DNA of 21,034 nt from a bacterium. GTDB taxonomy: Bacteria; UBP13; UBA5359. The notes beneath the pieces were generated by a model. The model was not told the DNA's origin and searched no databases. It saw nothing but the letters and a program-made list of their open reading frames with translations. The position numbers were made by a program, and so were the translations under genes. Below, piece after piece: positions 6,892-13,125 of the stretch (within the stretch, counting starts at the first letter, position 1; each line of letters starts with the position of its first letter). Where the stretch lies: NCBI GenBank assembly GCA_028685295.1, contig JAQUEL010000028.1:1-21034 (forward strand). The letters are read 5' to 3'.

Positions 6892-8562
6892 ACTCTTTTC
6901 ACCTCCTTTTACATTTGCCAGATTATTATTATAAAGATTTAAAAACTGGTTAATCGCCAGATAATCAATGGTCTCCTGTTGCAGATTAAAAATGCTATCA
7001 GGAAGCAATTTGCCCAATTGGTTCATCCTGGAACAACTGTTTTTGTAAAACAATGTTTTATCTAAAGGTTCTCGTTTTAAGGCCTTTTCCATAGAGCCCC
7101 ATACGTACGGTGATCCATAAGCAGTAGCGAGTAGATAGGGTAGAGTGCTGATCTGCCGCTGCTTACGGGCTAAAGATTTTTCGCTCAGCATAATATATCC
7201 AAAATCAATGATTTCCTGAATTTGCCCTCGTAAATCGTTACATATTTCCTGAAGATGACCGGCCGTGGTAGGAAGTACATCATTAATTGCTGCCCTTAAG
7301 TGAATGTTTAATTTGCCGGGATCCCCAGAGAAATAGATTAGCGTTAAACGAAATTCTTCGTTATCCCACTCCTCTGGTAGTGTCGCCTCAAAACCAGTAA
7401 TATTTTTAAGGTGCCTGGTTTTACTTGTTCCTTTTCTTCCTACTATATCTGGAGTATCACCACCAAGAATGTCAGACATAGAATAAACCCATTCATCTGC
7501 CAGCTCTTCATCATCTAAAATATGGTCACTAAGTGGTAAGGTTATCATGCTGCCATATATTGCATCTACATCCTTGATAGAACCTTTTAGAGAATACTCT
7601 TTCGCTATAGGAGACGCTACCGGAGCAAAAACCTCTTTGGTTAAAACCTGATCCAGCTCCTGGGACATTTTGCTGAACACACTAGCCCCCAGGGTCAGGT
7701 CAGAACAGCATTCCGTACATAGGGCTATACTTTCAACCAAATCCTTATCTTTACCAAAAGACAAAGGTGCTTCCCAGGTAATAGGCAACCAATAAAGAGC
7801 CTTATTATATGCAGATACTACTGCTCCACGCTTTTGGCATATAGTACAAACACCTGCATCCTTGCGTCCTCCAGCCTCTCCTTCAGCAAACTTCGCCAGC
7901 CAGAAGTTAGATAAAAGCTTGTCAGCATTGACAGCTATTTGCGCTCCTGGGTTCAGATGACTATTTCCTAGTATTAATAATCCGTCAGTATCCGCCTCTG
8001 GTTTGATTAGAAAATATGGACTATCATCCTGGAAAATGGCTAACACCATTAATCCTAATTTTTTCCCTTCAAATTCGATCTCCGGTAAGACCTTATTAAT
8101 CAAGCTAGCTATTTTTGTAATCTCATCAGGTTTCAGACTAATATTGATAGTCCGTTCAAGTCTATTCGATAAATATTCGGTAATATTATCTTCTTTAGCG
8201 TCGAAATTTTGAAAATGACGCTCGTAAAGGGGGTAAGCAGCTACTGGATATATACCCTGGGCGTGTATGGGATTCCCACCACTTGGAATAACAAACGGAA
8301 ACGCCAGTGCCTGATTAATATCAGGCACAAAAACCTGCTTGCTTTTCTTCCCCGCAATCCAATTACCACATTCACGAATTGGCAATACGGCTACATCACA
8401 TGTCTCTTTATTGCGCTTATCCACTTCAACAATAATAACTTTAGCCAAAAAGTTCCTTGCCAGATTGCTTGCCACATCAGATACTACTTTCAATATTTCT
8501 GTTGGTGGAACACTCGAACTTCGAATTACTCTTCCTATACGCATAAGATCATAAGATAACAA
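6463..8562 (-). CDS. cas8b: Cascade large subunit Cas8b (Csh1/TM1802-like)
   Basis: By position and size (699 residues) this is the type I-B large subunit, which recognises the PAM and starts R-loop formation. A zinc-finger pattern of four cysteines, Cys239-x2-Cys242 and Cys282-x2-Cys285, is visible in the middle, as in the TM1802/Csh1 Cas8b family. The C-terminal about 142 residues are mostly helical in character and correspond to the small subunit, which has its own internal start at 6891. The start codon is probably TTG 8562: AGGTGG lies about 7 bp upstream. The in-frame ATG at 8544 has no ribosome binding site. Cas8 sequences diverge strongly, so the subtype rests mostly on the surrounding cas7, cas5 and cas6. 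Confidence 0.9.
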   Translation of the reverse strand: MLSYDLMRIGRVIRSSSVPPTEILKVVSDVASNLARNFLAKVIIVEVDKRNKETCDVAVLPIRECGNWIAGKKSKQVFVPDINQALAFPFVIPSGGNPIHAQGIYPVAAYPLYERHFQNFDAKEDNITEYLSNRLERTINISLKPDEITKIASLINKVLPEIEFEGKKLGLMVLAIFQDDSPYFLIKPEADTDGLLILGNSHLNPGAQIAVNADKLLSNFWLAKFAEGEAGGRKDAGVCTICQKRGAVVSAYNKALYWLPITWEAPLSFGKDKDLVESIALCTECCSDLTLGASVFSKMSQELDQVLTKEVFAPVASPIAKEYSLKGSIKDVDAIYGSMITLPLSDHILDDEELADEWVYSMSDILGGDTPDIVGRKGTSKTRHLKNITGFEATLPEEWDNEEFRLTLIYFSGDPGKLNIHLRAAINDVLPTTAGHLQEICNDLRGQIQEIIDFGYIMLSEKSLARKQRQISTLPYLLATAYGSPYVWGSMEKALKREPLDKTLFYKNSCSRMNQLGKLLPDSIFNLQQETIDYLAINQFLNLYNNNLANVKGGEKSMKTPMELINATWNKPIDELQFETIGELGFAAGQVVQRFGRSYYAGTKKDYIKHRIMTFGTSLTPDVIHHKALGRMEEYTAMLGLGVATDLLQRAALVSMGFVQFEGEIKNNKERFMAAFWAGYSLGKKKRDDESVLNKEEDN
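6897..6910 (-). promoter_or_regulatory. Internal ribosome binding site for Cas11b
   Basis: On the minus strand AAAAGGAGGTGAAA sits inside cas8b codons that encode V-K-G-G-E-K. The GGAGG core (6902-6906) is 10 nt from ATG 6891. It decides the internal start of the small subunit. Confidence 0.85.
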
Positions 8563-8574
8563 TTCTCACCCACC

Positions 8575-8721
8575 TTACGGTATATTTGGATGCTCAGGTT
8601 TTTCTATTTCAAAGCATCCAAGTTTTTGAATGTTCTTGAAATCAAAGCAAGCATGATTATGCTGTTCTTTGCCATCCCGTCTCAGACTCCAGGCACCTAG
8701 TTCTTTAATAGCTGAAAGCAC
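8575..8721 (-). CDS. 48-residue ORF between cas6 and cas8b, unknown function
   Basis: This small frame lies between cas6 (29 bp downstream of its stop) and cas8b (stop 12 bp before the TTG start). It starts with GTG 8721, preceded at 9 nt by AAAGGGGTGA, a good anti-16S match. Its TAA stop is embedded in the cas8b ribosome binding region, so coupling is plausible. The product begins MLSAIKELGAWSLRRDGKEQ. It has two cysteines (25 and 36), three histidines (21, 23, 44) and ends PEHPNIP. The N-terminal ML...IKELG pattern recalls N-termini of Csh1-type Cas8b proteins. It could therefore be a remnant of an older cas8b 5' end or a real small accessory protein; I cannot assign a function. Confidence 0.5.
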   Translation of the reverse strand: MLSAIKELGAWSLRRDGKEQHNHACFDFKNIQKLGCFEIEKPEHPNIP

Positions 8722-8750
8722 TTTGCTTCACCCCTTTGCCGAAGGTTGCA

Positions 8751-9500
8751 CTACCCGCAATTAAACAGACCGAATCCCTGGCTGTTTTTTGAGCCTATCC
8801 CGGCATCATATGCCATTTGCAGCATCAATGGATGCCCGCTGATAACGAAATCACCTGTCCAGCCTTTAATAACCGTTGCCTTGTAATTTACAATTACCTG
8901 TCGAACTCTTTTGCCTTCATTTGCCGAATCAATGCTAAGGGGAAGTTCCGACCAGTCCTGTTTAAAGAAGGCAGATCCTTTTTTGATAAGATTATCCTTG
9001 ATAAGCTGAGAAAATTCTTTCTCCATAGGCGAATAATAGTAAGTCTTCTTGCCCCCCGCTGCCGTGTAGAGAGTACTATAAACCGTAACGGGAGAGAGCA
9101 TAGATATTCTATAAGATGTGTCTTCATCAAATGAGGGAGTTTCTTCTATCAATACTTCGCTAACAGCCAGGTTATTATGCCCCAGAAAGAGATCATCCAG
9201 CCCGATTATGCCGGAAAGCAGATTCTGTAGGAACTCAGCCCAGGGGCTGGAAATGCAAAAGCTAACCGGTGGCGAGAAAAGGATTTCCCTTGTCTCGCGG
9301 TTGTATATGCCGTTCCCCATAAGGCGAGAGAAGGCAAAGAGCTTGAAAATACGCTTTTCATAGCTAAAACCGTGATTATGCAGGAATTGCTGCATCTTTT
9401 CATCTGTCAGCGCCTTATAAATAAAGCCCTGAAGCATATGCTGATAATTTATTGGAAGTTTAATCGTATTTTCACTGTTAAGCACTACATTCAAACGCAT
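8751..9500 (-). CDS. cas6: CRISPR RNA endoribonuclease Cas6
   Basis: Cas6 cleaves the pre-crRNA within each repeat, leaving the 8-nt AUUGAAAC handle. The 249-residue length fits the family. The Gly-rich signature loop is at the C-terminus (AGIGSKNSQGFGLF, 233-246). In the N-terminal ferredoxin fold Tyr27, His43 (or His41) and Lys49/Lys53 are candidate catalytic residues, by comparison with the Tyr/His/Lys set of archaeal Cas6. The ATG at 9500 has AGAGGT 6 bp upstream. It is the first gene of the cas operon, with a promoter at 9580-9608. Presence of Cas6 with Csh2-type Cas7 argues for I-B rather than I-C. Confidence 0.95.
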   Translation of the reverse strand: MRLNVVLNSENTIKLPINYQHMLQGFIYKALTDEKMQQFLHNHGFSYEKRIFKLFAFSRLMGNGIYNRETREILFSPPVSFCISSPWAEFLQNLLSGIIGLDDLFLGHNNLAVSEVLIEETPSFDEDTSYRISMLSPVTVYSTLYTAAGGKKTYYYSPMEKEFSQLIKDNLIKKGSAFFKQDWSELPLSIDSANEGKRVRQVIVNYKATVIKGWTGDFVISGHPLMLQMAYDAGIGSKNSQGFGLFNCG

Positions 9501-9580
9501 ACAATACCTCTTTTATTTATCCGCTGTTTCGGTTGCAATGAGACTGTAAGCAAGCGCATGGATGAAAGCACTACATTCAA
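9481..9580. repeat. 14-bp direct repeat spanning the cas leader and cas6 start
   Basis: AGCACTACATTCAA occurs exactly at 9481-9494 (inside cas6, codons 3-7) and at 9567-9580 (just downstream of the -10 box, around the expected transcription start). The copies are 86 bp apart. The second copy is outside coding sequence, so coding constraint does not explain it. Paired operators for a repressor, or a local duplication, are possible explanations. Confidence 0.7.
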
Positions 9581-9608
9581 GTATAGCACCTAAAAAATAG
9601 CTATGCAA
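9580..9608 (-). promoter_or_regulatory. Promoter of the cas operon
   Basis: On the minus strand TTGCAT (9603-9608) and TATACT (9580-9585) are separated by exactly 17 bp, a good sigma-A-type promoter. Transcription should begin near 9573, giving a leader of about 73 nt before cas6. The 136-bp gap 9501-9636 holds this promoter, one copy of a direct repeat, and no clear terminator for the upstream gene. Confidence 0.65.
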
Positions 9609-9636
9609 ATAATATGAAAGAAAGGAACAGACCCCT

Positions 9637-11100
9637 CTACCGCCTCAACACATACGGTGCCGTTGTGCCCTTTGGTATAGCTCCGGGATGGCGGATTGAA
9701 TATTGATCGATAAGGTCCTGATCGAAGAGTATCAGGTGCTGCACTTGCGATCCGGCCGCCTTCAAGCCTTTTTGTAGAAAGTCTTCTCCCCAGCGCCCAA
9801 AAGCAGGAACTACTTGGTAATTGCCAAGATAATACTGGGCATGACGGTAGCTCTCTTTTGCCAGGATCAGTGTCCCTGCCGGCTCCGTCTTGCGCATGAC
9901 ATAATCGCAGGCTCTCTCTAACCTTGCCTCAGACCGCCGAAGAGAAGGCAGAGAAGTCTCCTGCCGACCCAGAAAGAAGAGTCCGGCACCCGCCAGGCAG
10001 TAAAGCATGAGCATCGTAAATAAAATAATCCTTTTATTTCCCAGCCAATCACTCAATCTAAGAATGGCAATGGCGGTCAAAAGCAATAGTGCAGGCAGGT
10101 AGGTAAAAATATGGCCGGGACGATTGACATGGATCAAGGTGTAAAAGAGAACGGAGGGTAAAATCCATAAGAGATAGAAAACAAAATTATGCCGGCTGTA
10201 ATTCCTGCTGATTAGAAAAAGGAATAACCCCCCGAACAAAAATACTATACCTATATGCAGGCTGAAAAATATATAGCTCCCTTGAAACAGAAGATTACGC
10301 TGCAGAGCAGAAAAACCTCTCTCTATAACTGAAATACCCCTGACCACTCCTCCATAATGAAGGACAAAACTCATGGATTGCAGATAAGCTGCCAAACCTC
10401 CGGAAAGCCTGATCATGGGTATAGCCCAGACGGCTGTCACTGCCGCCAGCAGGAGAACGTTGATCATAATCATCTTGCTTTTCAGACGCCCGCCTGTAAA
10501 AGCCGTTCGCCATAAGGACCAGACCCACAGAGGCAGCAGGAAGAGTCCTGTATTCTGTCTGATACCGGCCGTCAACCCTAGGATCAGGGTCAGGCAAAGC
10601 AGGCGCCTTTTATCTCCTGGTGTGACCCCATAGGCCAACCAGGCAATAATGGTTACCATGAAGGCTTCTAAGATATAAGAGAGCGCCACCTCTCCATGGA
10701 ACCATATTGATGGACTGAAAAGAGCCAGAACAGCGGCTACAAGCCCTACTTTCCGCGAGTAGATCCTCCGTCCCAGGTAGAATAGGGCCACAGTGAAGAG
10801 TGCGCTGAAAAGTAGGCTTATGCTGGTCAAGCTCAGGTTGGCTTCACCGATAATTTGCTTGAATATCCAGCCAAGAGCGACATAAAGTATATAACCGGGA
10901 GGATGGGGTTGATGCAGAGCCACATTATATTGAAGCATACCCATGGCGAATTGGACAGAATCCCAGTGGTAAAGAAAGGTGGATATAAATGGCCCTCTCA
11001 TTATCAGGGTAAGGATAAAGAGTAAAATTGCCAGCCGGCTATCCTGTAAAGGCAATTGCTTAACGGCAAAATCACGAGCTTTAAATCCTATATGCTGCAT
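9637..11100 (-). CDS. GT-C membrane glycosyltransferase (PMT/ArnT-like)
   Basis: This 487-residue polytopic membrane protein transfers a sugar from a lipid-linked donor, by analogy with dolichyl-phosphate-mannose or ArnT-type enzymes; its real substrate cannot be told. After a first membrane span (about 22-41) the first outer loop carries HWDSVQF with Asp47, the acidic residue expected in the GT-C active site, then HQPHPPGYILY (63-73), typical of this group. About ten further hydrophobic segments follow, and a soluble C-terminal domain covers about 390-487. The start is ATG 11100 with GGAG 6 bp upstream. It lies 37 bp after the lipoate ligase, so it may share the gcvT transcript, though no functional link is obvious. 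Confidence 0.8.
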   Translation of the reverse strand: MQHIGFKARDFAVKQLPLQDSRLAILLFILTLIMRGPFISTFLYHWDSVQFAMGMLQYNVALHQPHPPGYILYVALGWIFKQIIGEANLSLTSISLLFSALFTVALFYLGRRIYSRKVGLVAAVLALFSPSIWFHGEVALSYILEAFMVTIIAWLAYGVTPGDKRRLLCLTLILGLTAGIRQNTGLFLLPLWVWSLWRTAFTGGRLKSKMIMINVLLLAAVTAVWAIPMIRLSGGLAAYLQSMSFVLHYGGVVRGISVIERGFSALQRNLLFQGSYIFFSLHIGIVFLFGGLFLFLISRNYSRHNFVFYLLWILPSVLFYTLIHVNRPGHIFTYLPALLLLTAIAILRLSDWLGNKRIILFTMLMLYCLAGAGLFFLGRQETSLPSLRRSEARLERACDYVMRKTEPAGTLILAKESYRHAQYYLGNYQVVPAFGRWGEDFLQKGLKAAGSQVQHLILFDQDLIDQYSIRHPGAIPKGTTAPYVLRR

Positions 11101-11137
11101 TCCGGACTCCGTATTCGCATGATAGACTTCGCATCTT

Positions 11138-11866
11138 TCATCGACGTTCGTTCCATTCCACTCGCAAATAACGTTCCTGTAGTAAAACAGATGACCTTTT
11201 TAACTCTGTAACGCTCGGTTCATCCTCATAGAGATCAAGATTAAAGCGCCCGGCAAAGCAGGCAATCATCGCTTCCTTCAAATCTCTCTCTCCCCCGCTG
11301 TAGCCTTCCCGTTTAAGCGTAGTGATAAAATTCAGATGATCTGTATAATGAACGCCGGGCGGTATCTTTAGATATCTTTTTACCGGCAAAACATCCATAT
11401 CAATAAGTATGGTGCCGTGATGCAGCAGTGCCCCGCGTCGCCTGGCTTGAGCATTTCCTGATACCTTGCGTCCGTTGATCATAACATCCGATACCTGGTC
11501 TAACTCAGCTATCAGCCCTTGGGAAGCCAGAGCAGCAGCCAAAGTACCGCATATAAGATCATAAGAGTCCTTTATGCTCATCGTATTTGGCAATATCAGA
11601 GTAAAATTCAGATTGCCATAATCATGATACACAGTGCCGCCGCCTGAGAAACGCCGTACCAAAGGTACGCCATCCTCCCGGCAGCACTCCGTATAAACCA
11701 TTTCCGCCACCCGTTGCGATATACCCATAGCCACAGCAGGGCCGTTGTGCCAAAAGCGAAATACCGGTTCCGATGCTCCTGCGGCAACGGCTTCAAAGAG
11801 CGCTTCTTCCAGGGATATATTAGCGGCAAAGTCTCCCTGACTATAATCGATCAGGCGACAGCGCAT
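11138..11866 (-). CDS. lplA: Lipoate-protein ligase A family protein
   Basis: The enzyme is expected to attach lipoate (or transfer an octanoyl/lipoyl group) to a lipoyl domain. It has the family motif RRFSGGGTVYHDYGN (71-85), the lysine motif NGRKVSGNAQ with Lys134, and HHGTILID (149-156). At 242 residues it lacks the C-terminal accessory domain of E. coli LplA, which has more than 330. It may therefore need a separate partner, or act as a LipM/LipL-like transferase. I see no clear LipM-type catalytic cysteine signature. Its ATG lies inside the end of gcvT (26-bp overlap). This coupling suggests that its target is GcvH of the glycine cleavage system, which is not encoded in this window. Confidence 0.85.
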   Translation of the reverse strand: MRCRLIDYSQGDFAANISLEEALFEAVAAGASEPVFRFWHNGPAVAMGISQRVAEMVYTECCREDGVPLVRRFSGGGTVYHDYGNLNFTLILPNTMSIKDSYDLICGTLAAALASQGLIAELDQVSDVMINGRKVSGNAQARRRGALLHHGTILIDMDVLPVKRYLKIPPGVHYTDHLNFITTLKREGYSGGERDLKEAMIACFAGRFNLDLYEDEPSVTELKRSSVLLQERYLRVEWNERR

Positions 11867-12971
11867 TCTCAGCTTTTCCCGCCTTTATCTCTATAAACGG
11901 CTTGGGCATTATCTCCAGTGGCAACCGCCGTTGCCTGACCTGAGCTTCCAGCCTGATACCGGCCGAAGCATACGGCTCAAGGACATAGGCCATACCGATA
12001 TCCTCTTTTCTAATCGGAGAATAGGCTCCGCTGGTAACATGCCCTACCTGTTCTTCGCCGCTGAATATAGGATATCCCTGACGCGGAACGGATCTCTCCA
12101 GCATCTTGAAACCGACCAACAATTCCACCGGCTCGGTGCGATCCTCACATTCAAGGGCCGCTCGACCGATAAAATCGCCTTTATTGAACTTCACTGCCCA
12201 GCCCATACCGGCTTGTAGAGGATTAATGGTTTCGCTAAGCTCATGGCCGTAGAGAGGATATCCGGCCTCTATGCGCAGATTATCTCGAGCACCCAGACCG
12301 CAGGGCTTGGCTCCTCCGGCAGCCAGATGTTCCCAAAGATCCTCTATCTGCTCTATGCTCCACTCGCTCCGGTGCAGGAAGAGCTCAAAGCCGTCTTCTC
12401 CAGTATAGCCGGTTCGGGTTATAACGCAAGGACGCCCCAGAAGATTAACGAAGGCGAGATCGAAATACTTCATATCGGCAGGATCTTCGCTCATCAGAGG
12501 CTTGAGGATTTTAGCCGCTATAGGCCCTTGCAAGGCAATCAGAGCATAATTATCGGTCAGATTGCGCAATGATACACCTTTATCAGGCAAGTGCCCCTTC
12601 AGCCAATAGTAAACGCTCTGCTCGTTAACGGCATTAGCTACCACCATGTAACTTTCATCGGAGAATCTGTAGACAATCAGATCATCTATAACCCCGCCCT
12701 GAGGATTGCACATCAAGCTATAAATAGCCCTGCCTGGCGCTATTAAAGCAATATTATTCGTCAGGCAAAGTTGAAGCAAGTCTATGGCCTCCGGACCTTC
12801 CACCATGATCTTGGCCATATGGGAAACATCAAACATGCCGGCCATCTGACGTACAGCCATATGCTCCTCCAGAATACCGGAGTAATATACAGGCATTTCC
12901 CAACCGGCATAATCTACCAGCCTGGCCTCCTTATGCATGCCGTTCAAAGGTGTTTTTCTCAACTCAGACAT
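11841..12971 (-). CDS. gcvT: Aminomethyltransferase, glycine cleavage system T protein
   Basis: GcvT takes the aminomethyl group from lipoylated GcvH and gives methylene-tetrahydrofolate and ammonia. From ATG 12971 the protein has 376 residues, the usual length. It opens SELRKTPLNGMHKEARL and continues VDYAGWEMPVYYSGILEEH and MFDVSHM, the classical folate-binding N-terminal region. GYTGEDGFELF and LGARDNLRIEAGYPLYGHE follow in the middle, and VGHVTSGAYSPI lies near the C-terminus. AAGGAGG lies 5 bp before ATG 12971. The upstream ATG 12986 has no such site and is rejected. No other gcv gene is in the window. Confidence 0.96.
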   Translation of the reverse strand: MSELRKTPLNGMHKEARLVDYAGWEMPVYYSGILEEHMAVRQMAGMFDVSHMAKIMVEGPEAIDLLQLCLTNNIALIAPGRAIYSLMCNPQGGVIDDLIVYRFSDESYMVVANAVNEQSVYYWLKGHLPDKGVSLRNLTDNYALIALQGPIAAKILKPLMSEDPADMKYFDLAFVNLLGRPCVITRTGYTGEDGFELFLHRSEWSIEQIEDLWEHLAAGGAKPCGLGARDNLRIEAGYPLYGHELSETINPLQAGMGWAVKFNKGDFIGRAALECEDRTEPVELLVGFKMLERSVPRQGYPIFSGEEQVGHVTSGAYSPIRKEDIGMAYVLEPYASAGIRLEAQVRQRRLPLEIMPKPFIEIKAGKAENALSPDRL

Positions 12972-13022
12972 CTTTTCCTCCTTCATATAGCTTGCTCATC
13001 TGTTCAGCATACCAGCCATTTG

Positions 13023-13035
13023 TGGTATTATACCA
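13023..13035 (-). promoter_or_regulatory. gcvT promoter with -10 box inside a palindrome
   Basis: On the minus strand TGGTATAAT gives a perfect -10 (TATAAT, 13027-13032) with the extended TGn element, while the -35 is poor. The same bases form a 13-bp palindrome, TGGTATAATACCA. A start near 13020 gives a leader of about 50 nt, too short for a glycine riboswitch. The rest of the 154-bp gap between recD2 and gcvT shows only a weak hairpin near 13083-13098 that is not a convincing terminator. Confidence 0.5.
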
Positions 13036-13125
13036 AGTTTTTCAGCTTTGCGGTCTTTATTTCATCAAACAGATAACAGATTAAGCAGCTTTACTGCCAC
13101 CAGGCTTAGCTAACTCATTTTATAC

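Noticed and set aside
8209-8559. Plus-strand open frame of 116 codons opposite cas8b
   Set aside because: It lies wholly within cas8b, has no ribosome binding site or recognisable motif, and reflects the complementary strand. The other plus-strand frames in the window are rejected for the same reason.
8894-9130. Minus-strand 78-codon frame inside cas6
   Set aside because: It is a different frame of the same strand, fully within the cas6 gene, without a translation signal of its own.
4789-9500. Type I-C assignment for the cas locus
   Set aside because: A clear cas6 is present, Cas7 is Csh2-like, and repeats end ATTGAAAC; type I-C uses Cas5 for processing and lacks cas6.
9501-9636. Intrinsic terminator after the glycosyltransferase gene
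   Set aside because: No stem followed by a T-run on the minus strand could be seen in the gap; only the cas promoter stands out.
12972-13125. Glycine riboswitch ahead of gcvT
   Set aside because: The gap is 154 bp and the predicted leader only about 50 nt; I find no tandem aptamer-like helices there.
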